Positions 1 to 6,715 of a stretch of 48,075 nt of DNA are shown one piece after another. A model generated the notes under the pieces. The model did no database searches, was not told where the DNA came from, and was given only the letters and a program-made list of their open reading frames with translations. The stretch spans positions 1-48,075 of the forward strand of contig CAZIOW010000010.1 in assembly GCA_964541025.1 (NCBI GenBank), given 5' to 3'. A program made the translations under genes and the position numbers. Source of the DNA: JAGDXO01 sp964541025. GTDB lineage: Archaea > Thermoplasmatota > Thermoplasmata > Thermoplasmatales > GCA-001856825. Each line of letters starts with the position of its first letter. The stretch's first letter is position 1.

Positions 1-28
1 GCTCCCGCTCTTTTTTGCACCTCATGGC

Positions 29-349
29 TCAAATCCCCTTCATCCCGAAAAGCTTCTCGACTGCGTCCCTTCCTTTCTCCGCTGCCTTTGCACTTGTCAT
101 ATGTTCGTATATTGTTGTGGTCTCGATGCGGGCATGCCCTACCAGGATTTGCACCATGCGGAGATCGTTCGTGAGCCCGTATAACTGCGTGGCGTAGAAG
201 TGTCTGAATAAATGTGCATGAAGCCTCCTTATCCCCACCTTTGCTCCCAGTTCCGCTTCTTTCAGCAATTTCTTCAGGTCTTTCTCGATCATGATCGAGG
301 CCTTGAGTGCACCGTTCCAGAATTCTCTATCAAATGCATTCATTTTCAA
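29..349 (-). pseudogene. C-terminal fragment of a tyrosine recombinase (XerA/phage-integrase type)
   Basis: The 106 residues carry the C-terminal catalytic box of tyrosine recombinases: HLFRH (the HxxR pair), LVGHARIETT (the second His/Trp position) and the nucleophile region TIYEH. The N-terminal core-binding domain and the first catalytic Arg that full-length enzymes (about 280-300 residues) need are absent. The ATG at 349 has a purine-rich GGAGATGAT just upstream, so a short protein could still be made. The bases upstream (about 350-420) stay open in another frame, consistent with a deletion or frameshift having removed the front half. The identity is clear; calling it a remnant is inference from the missing catalytic Arg. 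It marks the edge of a region rich in decayed genes. Confidence 0.62.
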
Positions 350-516
350 TCATCTCCATATCGTATTTATCGAACGGGTATTTTAACTTTCTAGCCCTCC
401 CAGAAAAATGAATTAAATGAAAAAATGAATTTGGAATAGCTATTATATGTAGTTTCTGAGACATGGTTGTTTCTATTTACCTATAGATTTCATATAGAAG
501 TTGGAGCCAATCGTTT

Positions 517-774
517 ATGAAAGTCAAGAGTAAGATATTTGAATGTGTTAAACTATATCCAAAGGTGAGAACTTCTCAGGAATCAAGATTCCAATTCTTT
601 TTCTATTTAAGGGAGATGTCATTTAGGGGTCTCTACAAACCACGAGAAGGTTTTATAGATACCGATTTGAGAGGAACTTCCATAGATAACAGACGCAATA
701 TTAGCAGGAACGTTAATTACCATTCAGATGAAGTCAAGAAACTGATTAACGTTTATCTCTTGGGGGTGGACTGA
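517..774 (+). CDS. Hypothetical protein, 85 residues, coupled to the downstream unknown gene
   Basis: Basic, Arg/Lys-rich protein of 85 residues that I do not recognise. It has no membrane segment and no cysteine pair suggesting zinc. A TTGGAG purine stretch about a dozen bases upstream supports the ATG at 517. Its TGA stop overlaps the ATG of the next gene by one base, an arrangement expected for translational coupling, and this is the main reason to believe it is real. It may be a small partner of the 319-residue protein, or a chance reading frame in a region that contains several pseudogenes. No function is proposed. Confidence 0.45.
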   Translation: MKVKSKIFECVKLYPKVRTSQESRFQFFFYLREMSFRGLYKPREGFIDTDLRGTSIDNRRNISRNVNYHSDEVKKLINVYLLGVD

Positions 775-1733
775 TGAAAAGAGGTTCCAGAGATTACACA
801 AATCCCTGCATTTCCCATGACCACGTGAACAAGAAGCTGTTCCAAAGAGAAGCGATATTTTCTATAGACCTAGAGGCAAAGCTGCACGGCATATCTAGCA
901 TAATGAGGGGGAGAACTGCATACTACGATTACCTGACAGGAAGACATTATTTTTCAGTGAACAGGAATGAGAGTGATTATCCTGAGGTAATAATGAAATC
1001 AAGAAAGCTTGCCCTTGAAATGAATGATAGTGGCGATCTGAGCTGGATAAGTTACCAAGACCCGACTATCTCTGATGAAAAATTATCAGAATCCATTGGA
1101 GGTAAGGAACTGAGGTTCTTAGATGAAGCAGTCCTTTACCCTCTGGTTCTCTATAACAAGGGTAGGGAAGTACATTTCCTGCAATATACGGAATCATCTG
1201 AGAATGATGTTAGTGACAGGTTGCTGGCCATCAGCGGATCATATCTGGACTCCGGCTATAATGGAGTGTTCAGGGTGGAAAAGATATCAGATTCTGGGGA
1301 ATTCATTGACTTCCTGACGTATGGAGACATTGCAGAGCCCATGGTGGAGATGGAACTCTCTATCCCTTATGAGGGACCGGATATCAGGGGGATATTGAAG
1401 GGTGCATCAACAGACGTGTCAAAGACACAGTTCCTGATTGAGAGTGACTCACATTTAGCCACAGTGGGTCTGCCTACCCTTGCAAAGGCCATTAAACTCC
1501 CATCAAATTCACTATTGGATGCATTCAAAACCGTTGTTGATTCATACGCTTTCACCTCATACTTCGAAGGCATATGCGGGGGAGACGAATGCATTGTCAG
1601 ATGGATATTCGAGAGGAGATTTTCATCCATAATATTATCATCCCTGAACGGTATATTTTCCAAGGGAGGAAATGTAATCATAAAGAGATTTGAAGTACTG
1701 AATGAGGGTGTTGGTGATGCAGAGGTGCTGTAG
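774..1733 (+). CDS. Conserved hypothetical protein, paralogue of the gene at 2996
   Basis: 319 residues, soluble, no signal peptide or membrane helix. I do not recognise a named family. Along its first 200 residues it aligns with the protein encoded at 2996-3907. Shared features include FxR/DxxxxFS near residue 24, an acidic DEAVLYP / DDAVIYP strand near residue 115, a following YxxGR turn, and an S-E-N/E-D-x-S-D/E-R helix. The C-terminal thirds also correspond, in a strand-helix pattern ending IKRFEVL / LKSVKLV. The N-terminal half is faintly reminiscent of the sensory domain of archaeal Bat/HTH_10 regulators, but no helix-turn-helix of that type is visible at the C-terminus, so this is not a call. 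A GGGGGTGG stretch precedes the ATG. It is followed two bases later by the SHOCT membrane protein and is probably cotranscribed with it. Confidence 0.78.
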   Translation: MKRGSRDYTNPCISHDHVNKKLFQREAIFSIDLEAKLHGISSIMRGRTAYYDYLTGRHYFSVNRNESDYPEVIMKSRKLALEMNDSGDLSWISYQDPTISDEKLSESIGGKELRFLDEAVLYPLVLYNKGREVHFLQYTESSENDVSDRLLAISGSYLDSGYNGVFRVEKISDSGEFIDFLTYGDIAEPMVEMELSIPYEGPDIRGILKGASTDVSKTQFLIESDSHLATVGLPTLAKAIKLPSNSLLDAFKTVVDSYAFTSYFEGICGGDECIVRWIFERRFSSIILSSLNGIFSKGGNVIIKRFEVLNEGVGDAEVL

Positions 1734-1735
1734 AA

Positions 1736-2110
1736 TTGACACATGATCAGGACTCCAGAAAGGTATTCTGGTACGGTCTCTCAACGATGTTCATCCTCAT
1801 AGGCATAGCGGCTGTGTTGAGTGTGATATTCAATACTCACACCTTCCCCAACACTTTCTCCGGATGGATGGGAGTTGCTGGAAGTGTTGTGGGAATGCTG
1901 ATAGGCCTGTTCTTCCTCTTCATATTCATATGGGTGATTATATGGTTTGCAAGATCAATAGGGTGGATATCAAGAAGCTCCGGATATTATAATCATGAAT
2001 GGAGATGGTGGGATCATGATGATGCCATGGAGATACTCAGGGAGAGATATGCAAAGGGTGAAATATCGAAAGAACAGTATGATAAGATGAGGGAGGATCT
2101 GGGGAGATGA
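1736..2110 (+). CDS. Two-helix membrane protein with C-terminal SHOCT domain
   Basis: 124 residues. After a short polar N-terminus there are two hydrophobic segments, about residues 14-32 and 40-66, the second ending in a run of Phe/Ile/Trp. A polar, aromatic linker follows, then a C-terminal SHOCT motif (about residues 95-124: EILRERYAKGEISKEQYD). SHOCT is a short domain found at the ends of many bacterial and archaeal proteins and thought to aid oligomerisation or lipid contacts. The start is a TTG at 1736 with GGTG nine bases upstream; the only alternative ATG lies inside the first membrane helix. The gene begins two bases after the stop of the 319-residue gene, so the two very likely share a transcript. 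The molecular role is unknown. Confidence 0.72.
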   Translation: MTHDQDSRKVFWYGLSTMFILIGIAAVLSVIFNTHTFPNTFSGWMGVAGSVVGMLIGLFFLFIFIWVIIWFARSIGWISRSSGYYNHEWRWWDHDDAMEILRERYAKGEISKEQYDKMREDLGR

Positions 2111-2143
2111 TGGTGATGGGACTAATTATTGGGAAGTGCATAG

Positions 2144-2375
2144 ATGGGAAAAATTGAGTTAGAAATGAAACACAGCAGGTTCCCTGCTACTACAAGATAT
2201 GCAACCTACAAGACCGGCCCACCTGAAGATGGAATTAAACACGTGGATTTCATAGCATTGATGCAAATTTTCGTAAAGGATCTTGAGAATTACACCAGGT
2301 AAGCCCCCTGAGAACCTGAAGGTGACAATTGAATGGAATGATTATGAAGGAGGAGAAAATGAAACAAACCCATGA
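2144..2375 (+). pseudogene. Decayed small conserved protein, broken by one frameshift
   Basis: From an ATG at 2144 a reading frame of 52 codons begins MGKIELEMKHSRFPATTRYA and stops at 2302. The frame beginning at 2301 continues with a sensible sequence (PPENLKVTIEWNDYEGG) to a TGA at 2373-2375. Joining the two by a one-base shift near 2297 gives a protein of about 76 residues. The restored stop overlaps the ATG of the next decayed gene as ATGA (2372-2375), which would be a normal operon junction. That junction supports the reconstruction. Function unknown. Confidence 0.42.
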
Positions 2376-2639
2376 AGATGCTGGAGAAGCAGTCCGGATT
2401 CCTTGGACTATTGGTATACCTTCTAGACAAGAAGGAAAAGAACTTGACTAGAAATATTAGATGAAATGGATACCCCCATCAATCAATAGGATGCAAGTAT
2501 AGAGAAGGCGAAGGAATTGGGATTGGTTAAGACAAGGATCGATGATAAGAAATATCCGCCAAGGAATCTGATATCACTGACAAAAAGGGGTAAAGAACTA
2601 TCAGAGAAAATTAATGAAATCATCGAAATTCTGGATTAG
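2372..2639 (+). pseudogene. Decayed winged-helix (MarR/PadR-like) DNA-binding protein
   Basis: The frame from ATG 2372 reads KMLEKQSGFLGLLVYLLDKK. A one-base shift near 2448 moves into EILDEMDTPINQ, an in-frame TAG interrupts at 2487, and the frame then runs on through IEKAKELGLVKTRIDDKK, PPRNLISLTKRGKELSEK to a TAG at 2637-2639. The pattern of helix, helix-turn-helix, then a beta wing with the phrase SLTKRGKEL is typical of small archaeal winged-helix regulators of about 85-90 residues. One frameshift plus one nonsense codon in under 270 bases indicate an inactive copy. A strong GGAGGAG lies at 2349-2355. The start at 2372 is preferred because it overlaps the upstream restored stop. Confidence 0.6.
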
Positions 2640-2871
2640 GTCCAAAATCCTGGAATGTCTTTCCTTTTCGCTTGAGACTGTTGAGATGTTCTAATTCATG
2701 GGGTCTATCATGTATTTGTCTCACCCATTCCTTTCTCATTATTGCACAGATTAAATCAAGATGTTATCATTCCTTCCAACAATATTTTCCCGTTATATCT
2801 GCATTTCCTGAATCTAGTCATCCGTTGAAATTGTCACGCCGGCAGTTGAACCGTGTACACTCCTCTACAAG
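2620..2871 (-). pseudogene. Possible decayed Cys-containing gene on the minus strand
   Basis: A single minus-strand frame reads CTRFNCRRDNFNG, then DITGKYCWKE, then a plausible helix-rich stretch MRKEWVRQIHDRPHELEHLN ending at TGA 2620-2622. It is interrupted by one TGA and an adjacent TGA-TAA pair. The stretches between stops look protein-like, and a Cys-x4-Cys pair is visible near the front. It overlaps the 3' end of the winged-helix remnant on the other strand. I cannot name the family, and a chance open frame is not excluded. Confidence 0.28.
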
Positions 2872-2958
2872 ATGAAAAGAATGAGTTTACAGATACGGAT
2901 TATGTGTTTCTTCCCATTATCATCGATGTATAACCTTGGTGTTATACGTATACTACTG

Positions 2959-2970
2959 GATATATTTTAA
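2959..2970 (+). promoter_or_regulatory. TATA-like box for the 2996 gene
   Basis: An AT run (TATATTTTAA) is centred about 31 bases upstream of the ATG at 2996. That fits an archaeal promoter giving a leaderless or nearly leaderless mRNA. It argues against the longer reading that begins with TTG at 2936, whose N-terminus would lie across the promoter. Confidence 0.45.
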
Positions 2971-2995
2971 TATTGATAAAATTATATTCAATATC

Positions 2996-3907
2996 ATGAA
3001 AGATGGAAGCCAGCCTGTTGATAAATCAGCGTATCTGAACACACGCATATTTGACAGGCAGCTTGTATTCTCAGTGAACATGGATGCCTATGATGCTCAC
3101 CTCAGGGAGATACTCAGGACTGGCATTGGAAGATATGATTCTGTGAAGGGAAATGCATTCTTCTTCATAATGAAGAGTGACCATATGTATCCTGAACTGA
3201 GGATGAGGGTGAACAGGATCGGTTATGGCATAAGGGAGTCGGAGAGCATGGTGTGGTTCAGGGTAGGGATACCTTCATTCACCAATGATAAAGTATCAGG
3301 AAGAATAATGGGCAGACCATTTGCCCTCATAGATGATGCTGTTATCTATCCTTTCACGATCTACAGGGATGGAAGGCTGTATTACATTGTGCAGTATAGT
3401 AATAAGGCAGAGGATGAGATATCAGAGAGGATACTCTCAAGTGTTGCGGTATACGATGAAGTGTTTGGCCATGATTCACTGAGGATTGAGAGAATCGATG
3501 CTCCAGTCGAGATTCCAGAGCTGATAAGGAATATGGGCATTGACATATCACTATCGGAGATAGACCTATCCTTCAGGTACAGGAGCAGTCCAGGTGAGAT
3601 GCCCGAGTCAGTCCAGGGATTCAAGAACACAGTTAAGTGGCCATTTGAGCATCGGTCATCACTCTCCCTGAAGTCGCTGGAGGAAGCTCTCTCTTACGTG
3701 GACATGCCTGAGCAGGCAATCGTGGATATACACGATTCATTCATAAGGAGGGTCATCTCATCCATTTACTTCGAGGTCACAGTGGGGGATAACGTGACAT
3801 TCAGGATTGTGACGGAGGATATATTGAAGAATGATATATTCAATGTTCTTGCACATGTTTACATGAATGGTGGAATGTTCACATTAAAGAGCGTTAAATT
3901 GGTATAA
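2996..3907 (+). CDS. Conserved hypothetical protein, paralogue of the gene at 774
   Basis: 303 residues from the ATG at 2996, soluble, no recognised family. It matches the protein at 774-1733 in order and spacing: FDRQLVFSVNMDA near the front, a strand-rich region, DDAVIYPFTIYRDGR in the middle, an acidic/serine helix (EDEISERILSS), and a C-terminal alpha/beta part ending in FTLKSVKLV. The two differ strongly in sequence, so the duplication is old, or the copies arrived separately. Unlike its relative this copy has no small gene directly upstream and no SHOCT membrane protein downstream. A regulator-like sensory role is possible but not shown. The start is chosen by the TATA-like box at about -31. 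Confidence 0.78.
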   Translation: MKDGSQPVDKSAYLNTRIFDRQLVFSVNMDAYDAHLREILRTGIGRYDSVKGNAFFFIMKSDHMYPELRMRVNRIGYGIRESESMVWFRVGIPSFTNDKVSGRIMGRPFALIDDAVIYPFTIYRDGRLYYIVQYSNKAEDEISERILSSVAVYDEVFGHDSLRIERIDAPVEIPELIRNMGIDISLSEIDLSFRYRSSPGEMPESVQGFKNTVKWPFEHRSSLSLKSLEEALSYVDMPEQAIVDIHDSFIRRVISSIYFEVTVGDNVTFRIVTEDILKNDIFNVLAHVYMNGGMFTLKSVKLV

Positions 3908-4016
3908 CAATGGTACCTCAGTATTTTCCACTGTTCCGCATTTGACCAAAGATAGATTAATGCCTCCACTTGGAGATTTATCTCCCTAAGTCCTCCGCTT
4001 AAAAATTCATTTGACG

Positions 4017-4247
4017 TTATTTGCCCTGGGTAGCCGTTCTTCCCAGTCTCTCCGCTTTATTGTAGTAGCCAGGCTTGAATGGGAACCCTGCTGCAAGGCC
4101 TGCCAGTAGGGCTATGATGAAAATAATTCCCGGATACCTTGAATATCTTCCAACCTTGCTGCTATATGTTATGGAGTTGGGATAGACACTGTTGTAATAA
4201 CTGTTCCTGATGGTTCTATTTCCATTTCCCTTATCCTTGCTGATCAT
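4017..4247 (-). CDS. Possible small single-helix membrane protein
   Basis: 76 residues: a polar, Tyr/Ser/Asn-rich N-terminal half, one hydrophobic helix at about residues 40-56 (GIIFIIALLAGLAAGF) and a short basic tail. The helix is convincing and the flanking charges are sensible. There is no clear ribosome-binding site, no obvious promoter and no operon partner, and the neighbourhood is rich in decayed genes. It could be a real small membrane protein or a fortuitous frame. No function is proposed. Confidence 0.35.
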   Translation of the reverse strand: MISKDKGNGNRTIRNSYYNSVYPNSITYSSKVGRYSRYPGIIFIIALLAGLAAGFPFKPGYYNKAERLGRTATQGK

Positions 4248-4323
4248 AGGGACCCGTCTTTAGAGGCCTCACTCAATTACCTTTTTTCATTATTTTTTCT
4301 ATTCAAGTCATCTCCTTCTTTAG

Positions 4324-4671
4324 ATGCTTAAACTTATAGCCTCTTTAGGAATAAAAAAAGGGGATCTAGGGATATTGCTGTGTATTGAGAATCAAAAGGG
4401 AGCTGTTCTGGAATCACTCAGGTAATTCCTAGTTGAATCGGATGTCACTGATATTGAGAATCAAGAATATCTGTTCTGGAATATTATTTCAATTGCCCCG
4501 GAAATTTCATTGTTAGCAATTCATCCGGATTATAGGAATAAAATGGGTTACTCTATTCCTGTAGAACTGCTAAAGGGACTGAATAATGCAGTTCTGAAAT
4601 TACCTTTCATGTCCCTCGGAAGTGAAAGGTTTTTTACCTCACCTTATTCTGTATTGACCGCTTTCTCTTAG
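4324..4671 (+). pseudogene. Interrupted reading frame of about 115 codons with an internal direct repeat
   Basis: From ATG 4324 one frame runs to TAG 4669-4671 with a single TAA at 4423-4425. The part after the stop reads like protein (DIENQEYLFWNIISIAPEIS, then LAIHPDYRNKMGYSIPVELL). The phrase ATTGAGAATCAA followed by CTGTTCTGGAAT occurs twice, starting near 4384 and 4453, about 68-69 bases apart with a one-base length difference, so a short tandem duplication has occurred. I do not recognise the family. A decayed gene is the simplest reading. Confidence 0.35.
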
Positions 4672-4918
4672 AATCCATTCCTAATCCCACCATGTTCATA
4701 TAAGAACAAGTCCTTCTTCGTGTTCACAAAGCTTTCCATATATTTATCCGAGAATGATTCCCATCTTCTTCTTCAGCCCAAAAGGGCGCATATTATCTGA
4801 TACATTTGATTCCTTATCAATGTATTTGACTGTTTCAAATATAAGTAGAATGTTGGATATTATCTTTGAGATCCAAAAGCCTGCAATAGATTAGAGTTTT
4901 GATTGATAAGGCAAAGAG
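4672..4918. other. Non-coding or remnant stretch before the oxidoreductase gene
   Basis: No intact gene is visible. On the minus strand a frame reads through ISKIINSILLIFETVKYID-like sequence to about 4745, where a one-base shift would continue into YMESFVNTKKDLFLYEHGG and stop at 4668-4670. This could be another decayed gene, but the evidence is only that the pieces look protein-like. The rest is AT-rich spacer leading to the promoter of the gene at 4949. Confidence 0.25.
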
Positions 4919-4928
4919 TTTTTTAAAA
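4919..4928 (+). promoter_or_regulatory. TATA-like box for the FAD oxidoreductase gene
   Basis: TTTTTTAAAA is centred about 25 bases upstream of ATG 4949. No Shine-Dalgarno sequence lies between, consistent with a leaderless transcript starting at the ATG. Confidence 0.5.
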
Positions 4929-4948
4929 CAATCCTATCTTAGTAATAA

Positions 4949-6064
4949 ATGGAAGAGGCAAACATAGTAATTATTGGAGCAGGAATTGTCGGGTTAGCGA
5001 TTGCTGCATTTATTTCTAAAAAAAATGAATCCGTATTCATTCTTGAAAAGAACAAAATGATTGGTCTGGAAACTAGCAGTCACAACAGTGGAGTCATACA
5101 TTCAGGAATACATTATCCAAAGAACACCCTAAAAGCTCAGCTCTGTGTAAAGGGGAATTCCATGATTTATGAAATATGCAAAAAGTATAATATATCTTGT
5201 AAAAGACTAGGTAAGTTGACTGTAGCTAATAGCGAAAATGAAATTAAGGAATTGGATAAATTGATGCGATATGCAACGGAAAATCAAATAGAAGGTGTAA
5301 AATTTCTAGATAAAGATGAAATTAAGAAAATGGAGCCAAATGTTGAAGCAGAAATGGCTCTTTACACTCCAACCACTGGGATTGTCGAGCCAAGCGAACT
5401 ATTGAATTATTTTTATTCAGAATCCATAAACAATGGGGCCTATCTATCTTTAAACACTGAAGTACGTGGAATGAAAAAGATCAAGGATGGTTATCAGATC
5501 GATTTCATCAGTGGCACTGATAGTTCTTCTATCAATGCACGAACAGTGATAAACAGTGCCGGCCTTTATTCCGATGTGATACCAGAAATGCTTGGAATGG
5601 ATATTGACGGTCTTGGCTACAGGTTGGAGTATTTTAAGGGAGATTATTACAGGATTTTAGGAAATCCACCTGTAAAGAGGCTAATCTATCCTGTGCCAGA
5701 CGGGCCAGGTTTGGGTATCCATCTGACTCCAGATATTTCGGGTTCAGTCAAGGCAGGACCAAATGGCTATAAAGTAATGAAAATAGATTATAATGTTGAA
5801 ACAAGTGAAAAAGATTTTCGTGATGCTATAAGGAGTTATTTACCATCCATAGACAGCCTTCGAATGAGTCAAGATTCATCAGGCATAAGGCCCAAATTGA
5901 AATTTTCAAGATCCGGCTTCAGGGATTTCATAATAAAACACGAAGAGGGCAAAGGTATGTTTGGGCTAATAGATTTAATAGGGATTGAGTCACCCGGCCT
6001 TACCGCTGCACCTGCAATAGGGGAATACGTATCAGAAATTTATGAGAATGAAATTAAAGGATAA
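4949..6064 (+). CDS. lhgO: FAD-dependent oxidoreductase, L-2-hydroxyglutarate oxidase family
   Basis: 371 residues of the DAO/GlpA-type FAD fold. The N-terminus has the Rossmann dinucleotide motif (IIGAGIVGLAIA, residues 8-19) and an acidic residue ending the second strand (FILEK). The following HNSGVIHSGIHYP (about residues 46-58) is the signature that separates the L-2-hydroxyglutarate oxidase/dehydrogenase (LhgO, YgaF) group from glycerol-3-phosphate dehydrogenases. The C-terminal GIRPKL and IGIESPGLTAAPAIGEYV are also typical. Known members oxidise L-2-hydroxyglutarate to 2-oxoglutarate, passing electrons to oxygen or the quinone pool. The length is close to the family norm. It stands alone with its own TATA box and is convergent with the acetate transporter. 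The exact substrate in archaea is inferred. Confidence 0.88.
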   Translation: MEEANIVIIGAGIVGLAIAAFISKKNESVFILEKNKMIGLETSSHNSGVIHSGIHYPKNTLKAQLCVKGNSMIYEICKKYNISCKRLGKLTVANSENEIKELDKLMRYATENQIEGVKFLDKDEIKKMEPNVEAEMALYTPTTGIVEPSELLNYFYSESINNGAYLSLNTEVRGMKKIKDGYQIDFISGTDSSSINARTVINSAGLYSDVIPEMLGMDIDGLGYRLEYFKGDYYRILGNPPVKRLIYPVPDGPGLGIHLTPDISGSVKAGPNGYKVMKIDYNVETSEKDFRDAIRSYLPSIDSLRMSQDSSGIRPKLKFSRSGFRDFIIKHEEGKGMFGLIDLIGIESPGLTAAPAIGEYVSEIYENEIKG

Positions 6065-6118
6065 GGGCAAAATAATGAAAATAATAAATAGAAATATGAA
6101 GAAATAGAACAAATTATT

Positions 6119-6715
6119 TCAATCTTTTATAGGCTTACCGCCAAGTGGTAGAACATTTCTGCCGAATGTAGAATTCACAACCTGCGCAGCGGAACCGTAG
6201 AATGCAGAAATTGCTGTTAGAATTCCTATGTATCCTCCTGCCTGTACTGTAGAAGTTGAAGAATTGAAATTACCAATTGCCAGAACAAAGAATGTTATCC
6301 AGAGCAGTAGGAATACCACGAACAGGGTCCAGTTAGTTTTGAAGCTTGCAATCCACATATAGAATGTGAACACCCCGAACATAGCAAGGAATATCCCTAT
6401 TGCGTCTCCAGGAGCAGATCCAGCCCCCAATGATAGAAGACCGGCTCCAAGGCTCCACACCAGAAGTGCATAGGCTACCCAAAATGCACCGTATGTAAAG
6501 AACGCTACATACCCGAAGGTATTCCCAGATTTCATCTCCCACATTCCTGCTGCCATCTGGGCAAGTCCACCGTATGCGAATGCAATGGGCACTACCACGG
6601 AAACTCCTGCAGCAGGCAAGAGCTTGGCATTGTAAAGACTCAATATAATTGTTGTTAGTGCAAAGCCGGCAAGTCCAAGTGGTGCGGGATTTGCTAATTC
6701 TTTTTCAACCATCAT
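6119..6715 (-). CDS. Acetate transporter, GPR1/FUN34/YaaH (AceTr) family
   Basis: 198 residues with six hydrophobic segments. The family signature NPAPLGLAGFALTT lies at about residues 9-22, and further glycine/aromatic-rich helices (YGGLAQMAAGMWEM, FYMWIASFKTNW) match the SatP/YaaH fold. The family moves acetate or succinate, often with protons. The ATG overlaps the acetyl-CoA synthetase stop as ATGA, so the two are cotranscribed and translationally coupled and the substrate is almost certainly acetate. In an acid environment acetic acid enters freely as the protonated form, so the protein may serve uptake or controlled release. It ends convergent with the FAD oxidoreductase, 54 bases away. 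Confidence 0.93.
   Translation of the reverse strand: MMVEKELANPAPLGLAGFALTTIILSLYNAKLLPAAGVSVVVPIAFAYGGLAQMAAGMWEMKSGNTFGYVAFFTYGAFWVAYALLVWSLGAGLLSLGAGSAPGDAIGIFLAMFGVFTFYMWIASFKTNWTLFVVFLLLWITFFVLAIGNFNSSTSTVQAGGYIGILTAISAFYGSAAQVVNSTFGRNVLPLGGKPIKD

Noticed and set aside
774..1733. Assigning the two paralogues to Bat/HTH_10 transcription regulators
   Set aside because: The resemblance is limited to a general strand pattern in the N-terminal half, and the characteristic C-terminal helix-turn-helix is not present in either copy.
2487..2489. In-frame TAG in the winged-helix frame as a possible pyrrolysine codon
   Set aside because: The same frame also carries a frameshift near 2448 and the protein family is not one known to use pyrrolysine; gene decay is simpler.
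2672..2875. 67-codon plus-strand reading frame
   Set aside because: Composition is Ser/Cys/His-rich without helices or motifs, no ribosome site or promoter is visible, and the opposite strand gives a more protein-like frame.
3972..3985. Inverted repeat GGAGAT/ATCTCC after the second paralogue
   Set aside because: Six base pairs with a two-base loop cannot fold well, no T-tract follows, and a short repeat of this kind is expected by chance.
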